Below are positions 1-10,086 of a stretch of DNA of 64,000 nucleotides, piece by piece. Source of the stretch: Dickeya zeae NCPPB 2538 (GTDB lineage Bacteria; Pseudomonadota; Gammaproteobacteria; Enterobacterales; Enterobacteriaceae); NCBI RefSeq assembly GCF_000406165.1, contig NZ_CM001977.1, positions 3,175,064 to 3,239,063 on the forward strand, written 5' to 3'. A program made the translations under genes and the position numbers. Numbering within the stretch: position 1 is the first letter of the stretch; the number at the start of each line of letters is the position of its first letter. The notes under the pieces are model-generated. The model was not told where the DNA came from and searched no databases. It saw only the letters and a program-made list of their open reading frames with translations.

Positions 1-851
1 GTTACACTGGGACGCGCTATCAACCACGCCAACGCAACCTGAGCAGGAGTGGTGCGATGAGCTTCCGCAATCTGATCCAGTGCGTTCAAAATCGCCAGAC
101 CGCGCGGATTGAGATAATGATCGATCACACCCTGGCCACGCGCACTTTTTACCGCATCGGCAGCCGAGCGGTATTTGCCCGACAAAAAGCCGCTCGCCAG
201 CGAGTAATAACCGATCACCCCTAACCCATTCGCCTTTACTACCGGTTCCAGCGTGGTCTCATAATGCTGACGATCATACAGGTTGTATTCCGGTTGCAGC
301 GTTTCATAACGCGCCAAATGGTTATCTCTGCTCACTTGCAGCGCTTGTGCCAGACGCTCACCGTCATAGTTGGAAGCACCGATAGCTCGCACCTTGCCTT
401 CGCGAATCAACGTATCGAAAGCCGACAAGGTTTCCTCCAGCGGGGTGTGCTTATCATCCTCATGCGACTGATAGAGATCGATATAGTCTGTTTGCAGGCG
501 TCGCAGCGAATCTTCCACCGCCCGGCGGATATAAGCCGCCGATAATCCGTGCCGATCATCCCCCATATTCTTGCCGACTTTGGTGGCAATAATGACGCGA
601 TCGCGGTTTCCACGCCGCTTCAGCCAGTTACCGATTATGCTTTCCGATTCGCCGCCCTTATTACCGGGAGCCCAGGCAGAATACACATCGGCGGTATCAA
701 TAAAGTAGAGACCTTGACTGAGCAAGGCATCCAGTACCTGAAACGAGGTTGGCTCATCAATAGTCCAGCCAAATACGTTGCCGCCAAAGGTCAGTAACGG
801 CACCCGAATTCCCGATTGTCCCAACTCACGTAACGCATCAGACGCAGGCAT
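1..851 (-). CDS. aldo/keto reductase (3' end outside window)
   Basis: The frame is open from the start codon to the window edge, so the C-terminus is missing. This is a TIM-barrel NADPH-dependent aldo/keto reductase. The catalytic tetrad is visible as Asp52 and Tyr57 (in IDTADVYS), Lys91 (ATKVG) and His130 (YQSHEDD). Two ATGs lie close together. The one at 851 is preferred because AAGGAG lies 6 nt before it, whereas it directly abuts the ATG at 857. The closest known relatives are the YajO/YghZ-like enterobacterial group, which reduce aldehydes and ketones in the cytoplasm. The substrate cannot be read from sequence. It is divergent from nupC. Confidence 0.9.
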   Translation of the reverse strand, partial: MPASDALRELGQSGIRVPLLTFGGNVFGWTIDEPTSFQVLDALLSQGLYFIDTADVYSAWAPGNKGGESESIIGNWLKRRGNRDRVIIATKVGKNMGDDRHGLSAAYIRRAVEDSLRRLQTDYIDLYQSHEDDKHTPLEETLSAFDTLIREGKVRAIGASNYDGERLAQALQVSRDNHLARYETLQPEYNLYDRQHYETTLEPVVKANGLGVIGYYSLASGFLSGKYRSAADAVKSARGQGVIDHYLNPRGLAILNALDQIAEAHRTTPAQVALAWLIARPSV

Positions 852-1106
852 TGTCATCTCCTTGTGCTTACATTTTCCCTACAACCAACATGCTGGCAGG
901 GAACTTTCATCACAGCATTTTTCGGTCTGGCATGATGAAATATTGAGATATCTCCCAGACAGAAGCGAATGCTATGAGACCCACGCTTTAGTTTAGGTTA
1001 TTTTCCGCGATATAATTCCGGTTTTGCGTCTTACGTCGCATTTTAGGCGCAATCGTTACATAAAATGACGACCAAAAATCGGCCCCTATCATAATTTGGA
1101 GCAAAC

Positions 1107-2288
1107 ATGTCCAACATTCTGCAATTTATCCTGGCCCTGATCGTTGTCGCTGGCCTGTCACTGCTGGTGTGCCGCGATCGCAAAAGCATTCGCGTCAGGT
1201 ATATTGTTCAACTTTTAGTCATTGAAATTCTGCTCGCCTATTTTTTCCTCTACTCCAGCGCAGGACTGGGTTTCGTGACAGGGTTTGCGAGCTTGTTTGA
1301 CAAACTGCTCGGCTTCGCAGGTGAAGGTACCACCTTCGTCTTTGGCAATATCGGTAACAACAGCTTTGTGTTCTTCCTGAAAGTACTGTGTCCGATCGTG
1401 TTTATCTCCGCACTGATCGGTATTTTGCAGCACATCAGAGTACTGCCATTCATTATTCGACTGATTGGTACCGTTCTGTCCAAAGTTAATGGTATGGGCA
1501 AACTGGAATCGTTCAACGCGGTCAGCTCACTGATTCTCGGTCAGTCTGAAAACTTCATCGCTTACAAAGACATTCTGGGGCAGATGTCTGAAAAACGCAT
1601 GTACACCATGGCGGCAACCGCGATGTCGACAGTATCCATGTCCATCGTCGGTGCCTACATGTCGATGCTGGATGCAAAATACGTGGTCGCGGCGTTGGTG
1701 CTCAACATGTTCAGCACCTTTATCGTGTTGTCGCTCATCAACCCCTACGACACCAGTGAAGAAAAAGAACTGCACCTGAGCAATCTGCATGAAGGCCAGA
1801 GCTTTTTTGAAATGCTGGGTGAATACATTCTGGCCGGTTTCAAAGTGGCGGTTATCGTTGCTGCAATGCTGATCGGTTTTATCGCGCTGATCGCCGGTAT
1901 CAACGCACTGTTCAGCGCGGTATTTGGCCTGAGCTTCCAGGAAATTCTGGGTTATGTGTTCTACCCGTTAGCCTGGGTGATGGGTATTCCTAAAGCTGAA
2001 GCGCTGCAGGTAGGCAGTATCATGGCCACCAAACTGGTGTCCAACGAGTTTGTCGCCATGATGGAATTGCAGAAAGTAGCCGGTCAATTGTCACCGCGCA
2101 GCGTAGGTATTCTGTCAGTCTTCCTGGTGTCGTTTGCCAACTTCTCATCGATTGGTATCGTTGCAGGGGCTATCAAAGGCCTGAACGAAGCACAAGGCAA
2201 CACGGTTTCCCGCTTCGGTCTGAAACTGGTTTATGGTTCTACCCTGGTGAGCCTGCTTTCCGCCGCTATCGCCGGGCTGGTGCTGTAA
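1107..2288 (+). CDS. nupC: concentrative nucleoside transporter NupC
   Basis: A 393-residue inner-membrane proton/nucleoside symporter of the CNT family. It follows E. coli NupC almost residue for residue, including the blocks KVNGMGKLESFNAVSSLILGQ, QVGSIMATKLVSNEFVAMM and SFANFSSIGI that form the nucleoside site. It is hydrophobic throughout, with the usual 8-10 membrane spans. A TTGGAG ribosome site lies 8 nt before the ATG. It imports pyrimidine and most purine nucleosides. In E. coli the gene is controlled by CRP and CytR; no clear CRP site was picked out here. It is monocistronic, with a strong terminator following. Confidence 0.95.
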   Translation: MSNILQFILALIVVAGLSLLVCRDRKSIRVRYIVQLLVIEILLAYFFLYSSAGLGFVTGFASLFDKLLGFAGEGTTFVFGNIGNNSFVFFLKVLCPIVFISALIGILQHIRVLPFIIRLIGTVLSKVNGMGKLESFNAVSSLILGQSENFIAYKDILGQMSEKRMYTMAATAMSTVSMSIVGAYMSMLDAKYVVAALVLNMFSTFIVLSLINPYDTSEEKELHLSNLHEGQSFFEMLGEYILAGFKVAVIVAAMLIGFIALIAGINALFSAVFGLSFQEILGYVFYPLAWVMGIPKAEALQVGSIMATKLVSNEFVAMMELQKVAGQLSPRSVGILSVFLVSFANFSSIGIVAGAIKGLNEAQGNTVSRFGLKLVYGSTLVSLLSAAIAGLVL

Positions 2289-2309
2289 CACGCCCGTCCT
2301 GATAATGAC

Positions 2310-2334
2310 ACGGTGCTGACATACTCAGCACCGT
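2310..2334 (+). other. stem-loop downstream of nupC
   Basis: A perfect 10-bp stem with a 5-nt loop (CATAC), 20 nt after the nupC stop. It has no T tract and is followed at once by a second hairpin that has one. It probably protects the nupC mRNA 3' end. Confidence 0.6.
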
Positions 2335-2335
2335 T

Positions 2336-2370
2336 CCCCGGTGTTAACTACGCCGGGGATTCTTTTTCTA
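2336..2370 (+). terminator. rho-independent terminator of nupC
   Basis: CCCCGG pairs with CCGGGG across an 11-nt loop and is followed by ATTCTTTTTCT. It separates nupC from the mdt operon. Confidence 0.75.
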
Positions 2371-2392
2371 CAAACCCTGACATATGTTCCAT

Positions 2393-2410
2393 ATTTCCTC
2401 CATTTTTGTC
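2393..2410 (+). promoter_or_regulatory. candidate BaeR box upstream of mdtA
   Basis: ATTTCCTCCATTTTTGTC matches the published BaeR consensus TTTTTCTCCATNATTGGC at about 13 of 17 defined positions. It lies about 90 bp before mdtA, where the E. coli mdtA box is also upstream of the promoter. A possible promoter follows: TTAACT at 2416 and TATATT at 2439, 17 bp apart. This is an inference from pattern only. Confidence 0.55.
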
Positions 2411-2499
2411 CTCCGTTAACTGTTTACACTAGTATTATTATATTCAGTGTTTCATGGGCTTATCTTAGCCTGTGCTGATTGGAGGTTCCGTCCATAACT

Positions 2500-3765
2500 A
2501 TGAACGCCGCACGCTTATTTCGTTTCTTGATACTGCTTGTTGTCATTGCCGCGGCGTTTTTCGCCTGGCGTTATTTCCGCCCCTCACAATCAGATTCTGC
2601 CAACGAGGCAACAACCGCACAGCACGCATCACCTCAGGGACAAGGACAAAATCGTAGCGGCAGCGGACGCCGGGGCTCTACCGCACCACCGCCGGTACAA
2701 GCCGCACTATCCTCATCCTCTTCAGTGCCCTATTACCTCTCGGGTCTGGGGACGGTTACCGCCGCCAATACCGTCACGGTCCACAGCCGGGTCAGCGGCC
2801 AGTTGATGGCCATCCACTTTCAGGAAGGGCAGCAAGTCAAAGAAGGCGAGTTGCTGGCAGAGATCGACCCGCGCCCGTTTCAGGTAGCACTGATACAAGC
2901 ACAAGGGCAGTTGGCCAAAGATCAGGCGTTGCTGGTCAATGCTCGCCAGGACTTAGTCCGTTACCAGCAGTTGTCCAAAACCAATTTGGTGTCTGGCCAG
3001 CAACTGGATACGCAGGAATCGCTGGTACGCCAATATGAAGCGACGGTGAAATCCGATCAGGGCGCTGTCGCCAGCGCACAATTGCAATTGGATTACAGCC
3101 GTATCACCGCACCGTTCAGCGGCCGCGTCGGCCTGCGTCAGATTGACATCGGCAACTACGTGACCAGTACTGACAACCTGTTGGTATTAACGCAAACCCA
3201 TCCGATCGATGTGATATTCACCGTGCCGGAAAGCGATATCGCCACCGTGTTGAAAGCGCAGAAATCCGGCCAGCCAGTCCCCGTTGAAGCCTGGGATCGG
3301 GGCAGTCAGCGCATTCTCTCTCAGGGACGCCTGCTGAGCATGGATAACCAGATAGACGCCACCACCGGTACTATCAAACTGAAAGCCCGCTTCGATAACA
3401 CCGATGATGCGTTGTTCCCCAATCAGTTCGTCAACATCAAGATGAAAGTCGATACCCTGCAAAATGTAGTGATCGCCCCTTCAGCTGCGATTCAGATGGG
3501 TAACGAAGGGCACTTCATCTGGGTATTGAACGATAAAGATCAGGTGAGCAAGCACATCGTCACCACCGGTATTCAATACGGCCAGCAAACCGTGGTTTCC
3601 AACGGGCTGAATGCAGGTGAGCGAGTGGTGACCGATGGGATCGACCGCCTGACCGAAGGCGCTCGCGTTGAAGTACTTGCACCCGCCGCGGCGGACAGCA
3701 AATCTACCGCCGGTGCCGAGAAGCCCCAGCATGCAAAATCTCAGCATAACGCGGAGAAATCCTGA
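2500..3765 (+). CDS. mdtA: MdtA, periplasmic adaptor of the MdtABC efflux pump
   Basis: A membrane-fusion protein of the RND pump MdtABC-TolC, which exports bile salts, novobiocin and some metal- or flavonoid-type compounds. The ATG at 2500 is chosen over an in-frame TTG at 2479 because it gives the normal N-terminus: a positively charged start, then a hydrophobic anchor (about residues 6-21). A lipoyl half-motif follows (VHSRVSGQLMAIHFQEGQQV), then an alpha-helical hairpin rich in Gln and Ala, the second lipoyl half (ITAPFSGRVGL), a beta-barrel and a Lys/Ala-rich tail. It is 421 residues, the family length. The stop overlaps the mdtB start (TGATG), so the two are translationally coupled. Confidence 0.95.
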   Translation: MNAARLFRFLILLVVIAAAFFAWRYFRPSQSDSANEATTAQHASPQGQGQNRSGSGRRGSTAPPPVQAALSSSSSVPYYLSGLGTVTAANTVTVHSRVSGQLMAIHFQEGQQVKEGELLAEIDPRPFQVALIQAQGQLAKDQALLVNARQDLVRYQQLSKTNLVSGQQLDTQESLVRQYEATVKSDQGAVASAQLQLDYSRITAPFSGRVGLRQIDIGNYVTSTDNLLVLTQTHPIDVIFTVPESDIATVLKAQKSGQPVPVEAWDRGSQRILSQGRLLSMDNQIDATTGTIKLKARFDNTDDALFPNQFVNIKMKVDTLQNVVIAPSAAIQMGNEGHFIWVLNDKDQVSKHIVTTGIQYGQQTVVSNGLNAGERVVTDGIDRLTEGARVEVLAPAAADSKSTAGAEKPQHAKSQHNAEKS

Positions 3766-6700
3766 TGCAGGAAACGACGCCGTTACAGGATGCCGCGCTA
3801 AATACAGGTGGTGGACCGTCGCGCCTGTTTATTCTCCGGCCGATAGCCACCACCCTGTTGATGATCGCCATTCTGCTGGCCGGGATTGTGGGCTATCGAG
3901 CGTTGCCGGTTTCCGCACTGCCGGAAGTGGACTACCCGACGATTCAGGTTGTGACACTGTACCCGGGTGCCAGCCCGGATGTGATGACCTCAGCCGTCAC
4001 CGCACCGCTGGAACATCAGTTTGGCAGCATGTCGGGCCTCAAGCAGATGTCGAGCCAAAGCTCCGGCGGCTCGTCGGTGATCACATTGCAGTTCCAGTTA
4101 TCGCTATCGCTGGATGTGGCTGAGCAGGATGTTCAGGCAGCGATTAACGCCGCTACCAACCTGCTGCCCACCGATCTGCCGTTTCCCCCCACCTACAGCA
4201 AGGTGAACCCGGCGGACCCGCCGATCATGACGCTGGCGGTAACGTCCACTGCCCTGCCGCTGACGCAGGTGCAGGATATGATTGAAACACGCATCGCCCA
4301 GAAAATCTCGCAGGTGGAAGGTGTCGGGCTGGTAACGCTGGCCGGTGGTCAGCGGCCATCGGTGCGCATTAAGCTCAATCCTGGGGCGCTGGCCTCCTAT
4401 GGCCTGAGCAGCGAAAGCGTACGTACTGCCATTACCGCCGCTAACGTCAACACCCCGAAAGGCAGTTTTGACGGCCCGGCGCGTTCGGTCACGCTCTCCG
4501 CCAATGACCAGATGCGTTCACTCGACGACTATCGCCAGTTGATTATCTCCTGGAAAAATAACGCACCGGTACGGTTGCAGGATGTCGCCACGGTGGAACA
4601 GGCGGCGGAAAATACCCGTCTGGCCGCCTGGGCTAATCAACATCAGGCTATTGTGCTTAACATTCAGCGCCAGCCAGGCGCGAATGTGATAGCTACTGCC
4701 GACCATATCCGTAATCTGTTACCGTCGCTGAAAGCCAGCCTGCCAAAATCGGTGGATGTCGCTCTGCTCACCGACCGCACGACCACTATCCGTGCCTCGG
4801 TCGATGATGTGCAGTTCGAACTGATTCTGGCTATCGCGCTGGTGGTGATGGTGATTTACCTGTTCCTGCGCAACGCCGTCGCGACGCTGATTCCCAGCAT
4901 CGCCGTACCGTTATCGCTGGTGGGTACCTTTGCCGCCATGTATTTTCTCGGCTTTTCTGTCAACAACCTGACGCTGATGGCACTCACCATCGCCACCGGC
5001 TTCGTGGTTGATGACGCCATCGTCGTTATCGAGAACATCGCCCGTTATATCGAGCAAGGTGAAAAGCCGCTACAGGCCGCGTTGAAAGGCGCAGGAGAAA
5101 TCGGCTTTACCATTATCTCGCTGACATTCTCGCTGATTGCCGTTTTGATCCCCTTGCTGTTCATGGGGGATATCATCGGCCGTCTGTTCCGTGAGTTCGC
5201 GGTGACACTGGCGGTGTCGATTCTTATCTCTGCCGTGGTGTCGTTGACGCTCACGCCAATGATGTGCGCCCGCTTACTAAGCCACCATTCATTGAGCCAA
5301 CAAAACCGCTTTACCCGTGCCAGCGAGCGCTTTTTTGACACCGTCATCGCCTGGTATGGCCGTGGACTAACGCGTGTATTGAGCCATCCGTGGATTACCC
5401 TTGGCGTCGCACTGAGCACGCTGGTACTCACGGTCTTGCTGTATATCGTCATCCCCAAAGGTTTCTTCCCGATACAGGATAACGGCATTATTCAGGGTAC
5501 AGTACAGGCGTCACAAACCATCTCTTTCTCCGGTATGGTGGACAAGCAGCAGCAGGCCACCACGCTTATCATGCAGGATCCGGCAGTGGAAAGCGTGACC
5601 TCATTTATCGGCGTGGATGGCACTAACGCATCGCTTAACAGTGGCAGGCTACAAATCAACCTCAAACCGCTGGATGAGCGCAGTGACCGTATCCAGGCCG
5701 TGATTGCACGGCTACAGCAACGCACTTCCACACTACCGGGCGTCCAGCTCTATCTGCAGCCGGTACAGGATCTGACCATCGATACACAGGTCAGCCGTAC
5801 CCAATATCAGTTCACCCTGCAAACCATGTCGCTGGATGAACTCAGCACCTGGGTGCCAAAACTGGTAGCCGAGCTACAGAAGTTACCCCAATTGCAGGAT
5901 GTCAGCAGTGACTGGCAAGACGGCGGTGCCGTCGCCTACGTTAAGGTCAATCGGGATAGCGCCAGCCGTCTCGGCATCACCATGTCCCAGGTGGACAGCG
6001 CGCTGTACAACGCGTTTGGCCAGCGGCTGATCTCCACTATTTATACGCAATCCAACCAGTATCGGGTGGTGCTGGAACAGCATCAGGACCACAACAACGG
6101 GCTGGAGTCACTGAATGATATCCGGCTTATCAACACCAACGGCGGCGTGGTACCGCTCAGCAGCATTGCGACCGTGGAAGAGCGCAAGGGGCCATTATCC
6201 ATCAACCATATCGATCAGTTCCCTTCGACGACCATTTCCTTTAACGTCGCGCCGGGCTACGCGTTGGGTGATGCGGTAAAAGTCATTCAGCAAACGCAGC
6301 AGAACATGCAGTTACCCAGCGATATCATCACCCGCTTCCAGGGCAGTACGCTGGCATTCCAGTCGGCGCTAACCAGCACTATCTGGCTGGTGGTGGCAGC
6401 GGTGGTGGCGATGTATATCGTATTGGGTGTGTTGTATGAAAGTTTCATCCACCCGGTCACCATCCTGTCTACGCTACCGACGGCGGGCGTCGGCGCGTTA
6501 CTGGCACTCATGGCCGCAGGCAGCGATCTGAACATCATCGCCATCATCGGTATCATTTTGCTGATCGGTATCGTGAAGAAGAACGCCATCATGATGATCG
6601 ACTTTGCGCTGGCTGCCGAACGTGAACAAGGGATGACGCCGTATCAGGCGATTTATCAGGCCTGTCTGCTGCGTTTTCGCCCCATCCTGATGACCACCAT

Positions 6701-6905
6701 GGCGGCGCTGCTCAGCGCCATTCCGCTGATGTTCAGTACCGGCGTTGGTGCGGAACTGCGCCGCCCGCTGGGGATTTGTATGGTGGGTGGTCTGGTGATG
6801 AGCCAGGTACTGACGCTGTTTACGACACCCGTTATCTACCTGCTGTTTGATCGTCTGGCACATCGCCTGCGCCGCCGCCAGCCGCAGGAAGGGGAAGCAC
6901 AGTGA
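3765..6905 (+). CDS. mdtB: MdtB, RND transporter subunit
   Basis: A 1046-residue inner-membrane RND antiporter subunit. It shows the twin pattern of 12 spans and two large periplasmic loops, and the proton-relay signature FVVDDAIVVIENIARYIE in the fourth span region. The conserved block LRFRPILMTTMAAL near the C-terminus is also typical. MdtB pairs with MdtC to form a B2C heterotrimer, which explains the two adjacent paralogous genes. It overlaps mdtA by one base and mdtC by four, as expected for a single coupled message. Confidence 0.97.
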   Translation: MQETTPLQDAALNTGGGPSRLFILRPIATTLLMIAILLAGIVGYRALPVSALPEVDYPTIQVVTLYPGASPDVMTSAVTAPLEHQFGSMSGLKQMSSQSSGGSSVITLQFQLSLSLDVAEQDVQAAINAATNLLPTDLPFPPTYSKVNPADPPIMTLAVTSTALPLTQVQDMIETRIAQKISQVEGVGLVTLAGGQRPSVRIKLNPGALASYGLSSESVRTAITAANVNTPKGSFDGPARSVTLSANDQMRSLDDYRQLIISWKNNAPVRLQDVATVEQAAENTRLAAWANQHQAIVLNIQRQPGANVIATADHIRNLLPSLKASLPKSVDVALLTDRTTTIRASVDDVQFELILAIALVVMVIYLFLRNAVATLIPSIAVPLSLVGTFAAMYFLGFSVNNLTLMALTIATGFVVDDAIVVIENIARYIEQGEKPLQAALKGAGEIGFTIISLTFSLIAVLIPLLFMGDIIGRLFREFAVTLAVSILISAVVSLTLTPMMCARLLSHHSLSQQNRFTRASERFFDTVIAWYGRGLTRVLSHPWITLGVALSTLVLTVLLYIVIPKGFFPIQDNGIIQGTVQASQTISFSGMVDKQQQATTLIMQDPAVESVTSFIGVDGTNASLNSGRLQINLKPLDERSDRIQAVIARLQQRTSTLPGVQLYLQPVQDLTIDTQVSRTQYQFTLQTMSLDELSTWVPKLVAELQKLPQLQDVSSDWQDGGAVAYVKVNRDSASRLGITMSQVDSALYNAFGQRLISTIYTQSNQYRVVLEQHQDHNNGLESLNDIRLINTNGGVVPLSSIATVEERKGPLSINHIDQFPSTTISFNVAPGYALGDAVKVIQQTQQNMQLPSDIITRFQGSTLAFQSALTSTIWLVVAAVVAMYIVLGVLYESFIHPVTILSTLPTAGVGALLALMAAGSDLNIIAIIGIILLIGIVKKNAIMMIDFALAAEREQGMTPYQAIYQACLLRFRPILMTTMAALLSAIPLMFSTGVGAELRRPLGICMVGGLVMSQVLTLFTTPVIYLLFDRLAHRLRRRQPQEGEAQ

Positions 6906-9900
6906 AGTTCTTCGCGCTGTTTATCCATCGGCCGGTCGCCACCACGTTGCTGGCGCTGGCGATAGCGCTGTGCGGGCTGCTCGGCTATCAGTTGCTACCG
7001 GTGTCGCCGTTGCCACAGGTGGACTACCCGGTGATTTCGGTCACCGCCACCATGCCCGGCGCCTCACCGGAAACCATGGCGTCGTCGGTCGCGACGCCGT
7101 TAGAGCGCTCACTGGGCCGTATTGCCGGTGTCAATGAAATGACCTCGATGAGCTCGCTGGGTAACACTCGCATCATCCTGCAGTTTGCGTTGGATAGAGA
7201 CATTAACGGCGCGGCCCGTGACGTACAGGCGGCGATCAACGCCGCCCAGAGCCTGCTGCCGAGCAATATGCCTAGCCGCCCCTATTACCGTAAGGTCAAC
7301 CCGTCTGACGCGCCGATCATGATCATCACGCTGACGTCGGACACCTACGGTCCGGGTCAGCTATACGACTACGCCTCGACCCAGGTTGCCCAGCGCGTTT
7401 CACAAATCGATGGGGTTGGCGATGTCACCATCGGCGGCAGCTCGTTACCGGCAGTCCGGGTCGCACTCAACCCACAAGCGCTGTTCAATCAGGGGGTGTC
7501 GCTGGATACCGTTCGCCAGTCGATCGCCCAGGCCAACGTGCGCCAGCCGCTTGGCAGCGTGGACAGTGGCAGCACTCACTACCAGATTCAAACCAATGAC
7601 GAACTGAAAACCGCCAACGTTTATCGATCGCTCATCATCCACTACAACAATGGCGCGCCGGTGCGCCTGAGTGATGTGGCGACGGTAAAAGACTCGGTGC
7701 AGAACGTCCTCAACGCCGGGATGACCAACGCCAAACCGGCGGTGCTGGTGTTAATTCGACGCGCGCCGGATGCCAATATTATCTCCACCGTGGATGCTAT
7801 CCGTGCCGCCATGCCTGAATTGCAGGCCATGCTGCCTGCGTCAATCAACCTGAATATCGCGCAGGACCGCTCGCCCACCATTCGTGCCTCACTGCGCGAT
7901 GTGGAACGATCGCTGGCTATCGCGGTATCGCTGGTGATTCTGGTGGTGTTCCTGTTCCTGCGTTCCGGTCGCGCTACGCTTATCCCGGCCATCGCGGTAC
8001 CGGTATCGTTGATTGGCACGTTTTCTGCCATGTACCTGTGCGGCTTTAGTCTGAACAACCTGTCACTGATGGCCCTGACCGTCGCCACCGGTTTTGTGGT
8101 GGATGACGCCATCGTGGTGCTGGAGAACATTTCCCGCCATGTCGAAGCCGGGATGAAGCCGTTACAGGCCGCGTTGCAAGGGGTACGGGAAGTCGGCTTT
8201 ACCGTCGTCTCGATGAGCTTCTCGCTGATCGCCGTGTTTATACCGCTGCTGTTCATGGACGGCTTGCCCGGGCGTCTGTTCCGCGAGTTCTCGGTGTCGC
8301 TGTCAGTGGCGATACTGATTTCATTGCTGGTCTCCATCACCCTGACACCGATGATGTGCGCCCGACTGCTACGACCTCACGCCCCGCGCAGCCAGCCGCG
8401 TGCGCGTGGCTTTAACCGGTTGCTGCTCGGCTTGCAGCAAGGTTATGGTCGCACTTTACGCTGGGTGCTGAACCACTCACGTTGGGTCATGATGGTACTG
8501 TTGGGGACGATTGGCCTGAGCGTCTGGCTTTATATCAGCATCCCCAAAACCTTCTTCCCGGAACAGGATACCGGGCGGCTGATGGGGTTCATTCAGGCCG
8601 ACCAGAGCATCTCCTTCCAGGCAATGAAACGCAAACTGCAGGATTTCATGACCATCGTGCGCGCCGACCCGGCGGTGGACAACGTCACTGGCTTTACCGG
8701 TGGAATGCGAACTAACAGCGGCTCGATGTTCATCAGCCTGAAACCGCTCGCCCAGCGTGATGTCAACGCGCAACAGGTCATCACCCGGCTACGCGCCAAA
8801 CTGGCGAAAGAGCCCGGTGCCAACCTGTATCTGATGGCGGTGCAGGACGTGCGTATCGGTGGCCGTGAAGCGAATGCGGGCTATCAGTTCTCGCTGTTAT
8901 CGGACGACCTCTCGGTGCTGAGAAGCTGGGAGCCAAAAATCCGCGATGCGCTGAGCAAGTTGCCACAACTGGCGGATGTCAGTTCTGACCAGCAGGACAA
9001 AGGGGCTGAACTGAGGCTGGTCTATGATCGTGATGCCATGGCACGGCTCGGTATCAATGTTTCCAGTGCCAACACGCTATTGAACGACGCCTTTGGGCAG
9101 CGCCAGATCTCCACCATTTACCAGCCGATGAACCAGTATAAAGTCGTCATGGAGGTTGACCCGGCCTATACCCAGGACCCAGCCTCGCTGGAGAAAATGT
9201 TTATTATCAACAACGACGGCAAGCCGATTCCATTGTCGTTCTTTGCCCACTGGCAACCGGCTAACGCACCGCTGGCGGTTAACCATCAGGGGCTATCGGC
9301 TGCGGCGACCATCTCGTTCAACCTGCCGGAAGGTGCCAGCTTGTCAGAGGCGACCACCGCGATTGAACGCACCATGACCTCACTGGGTGTACCGCCCACG
9401 ATTCGAGGCCAGTTTGCTGGTACCGCGCTGGCGTTCCAGCAGTCCCAGCATTCTCAGGTTGTGTTGATTATTGCGGCGATCGTAACGGTCTATATCGTAC
9501 TGGGGATTTTGTATGAGAATGTCGCCCATCCGCTGACCATTCTCTCTACCCTACCCTCCGCCGGGGTCGGCGCGCTCCTGGCGCTGGAATTGTTCAACAA
9601 GCCGTTCAGTCTGATTGCGCTGATTGGCATTCTGCTGTTGATAGGCATTGTGAAGAAAAACGCCATCATGATGGTGGACTTTGCGCTGGTCGCGCAACGG
9701 GAAGGGAAACTCTCCGCGCATGAGGCGATTTTCCGCGCCTGCATGCTGCGTTTTCGCCCGATCATGATGACCACCATGGCGGCGTTGTTCGGCGCGTTAC
9801 CGTTGGTGCTCAGTAGCGGTGACGGCTCAGAGCTGCGTCAGCCGCTGGGTATCACTATCGTGGGCGGGCTGGTGATGAGCCAGTTACTGACACTGTACAC

Positions 9901-9991
9901 CACGCCGGTGGTGTACTTGTTCTTTGACAGACTGCGCTGGCGCCGTCGTGAACGCAATGACGCCACCACGCATACAGAACCGTCAGCCTGA
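6902..9991 (+). CDS. mdtC: MdtC, RND transporter subunit
   Basis: A 1029-residue RND subunit and paralogue of the preceding gene, with its own FVVDDAIVVLENISRHVE relay motif and LRFRPIMMTTMAAL block. The start is GTG within the overlap GTGA with the mdtB stop. MdtC is considered the drug-binding partner of MdtB in the heterotrimer. The downstream hairpin (10029-10046) separates it from mdtD without a T tract, so the message probably continues. Confidence 0.97.
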   Translation: MKFFALFIHRPVATTLLALAIALCGLLGYQLLPVSPLPQVDYPVISVTATMPGASPETMASSVATPLERSLGRIAGVNEMTSMSSLGNTRIILQFALDRDINGAARDVQAAINAAQSLLPSNMPSRPYYRKVNPSDAPIMIITLTSDTYGPGQLYDYASTQVAQRVSQIDGVGDVTIGGSSLPAVRVALNPQALFNQGVSLDTVRQSIAQANVRQPLGSVDSGSTHYQIQTNDELKTANVYRSLIIHYNNGAPVRLSDVATVKDSVQNVLNAGMTNAKPAVLVLIRRAPDANIISTVDAIRAAMPELQAMLPASINLNIAQDRSPTIRASLRDVERSLAIAVSLVILVVFLFLRSGRATLIPAIAVPVSLIGTFSAMYLCGFSLNNLSLMALTVATGFVVDDAIVVLENISRHVEAGMKPLQAALQGVREVGFTVVSMSFSLIAVFIPLLFMDGLPGRLFREFSVSLSVAILISLLVSITLTPMMCARLLRPHAPRSQPRARGFNRLLLGLQQGYGRTLRWVLNHSRWVMMVLLGTIGLSVWLYISIPKTFFPEQDTGRLMGFIQADQSISFQAMKRKLQDFMTIVRADPAVDNVTGFTGGMRTNSGSMFISLKPLAQRDVNAQQVITRLRAKLAKEPGANLYLMAVQDVRIGGREANAGYQFSLLSDDLSVLRSWEPKIRDALSKLPQLADVSSDQQDKGAELRLVYDRDAMARLGINVSSANTLLNDAFGQRQISTIYQPMNQYKVVMEVDPAYTQDPASLEKMFIINNDGKPIPLSFFAHWQPANAPLAVNHQGLSAAATISFNLPEGASLSEATTAIERTMTSLGVPPTIRGQFAGTALAFQQSQHSQVVLIIAAIVTVYIVLGILYENVAHPLTILSTLPSAGVGALLALELFNKPFSLIALIGILLLIGIVKKNAIMMVDFALVAQREGKLSAHEAIFRACMLRFRPIMMTTMAALFGALPLVLSSGDGSELRQPLGITIVGGLVMSQLLTLYTTPVVYLFFDRLRWRRRERNDATTHTEPSA

Positions 9992-10028
9992 TGCCACGTC
10001 AGTCGCCATTGCTGTATCTGTAATCGTC

Positions 10029-10046
10029 GCCGGGGTTCGCCCCGGC
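10029..10046 (+). other. UUCG-capped hairpin between mdtC and mdtD
   Basis: GCCGGGG pairs with CCCCGGC across a TTCG tetraloop. There is no following T run, so it is more likely an mRNA stability or processing element that reduces mdtD and baeSR levels relative to the pump genes than a full terminator. Confidence 0.6.
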
Positions 10047-10086
10047 GCCTGCAAGGGACAGGATATTCCCGGGAGTAATACCACGC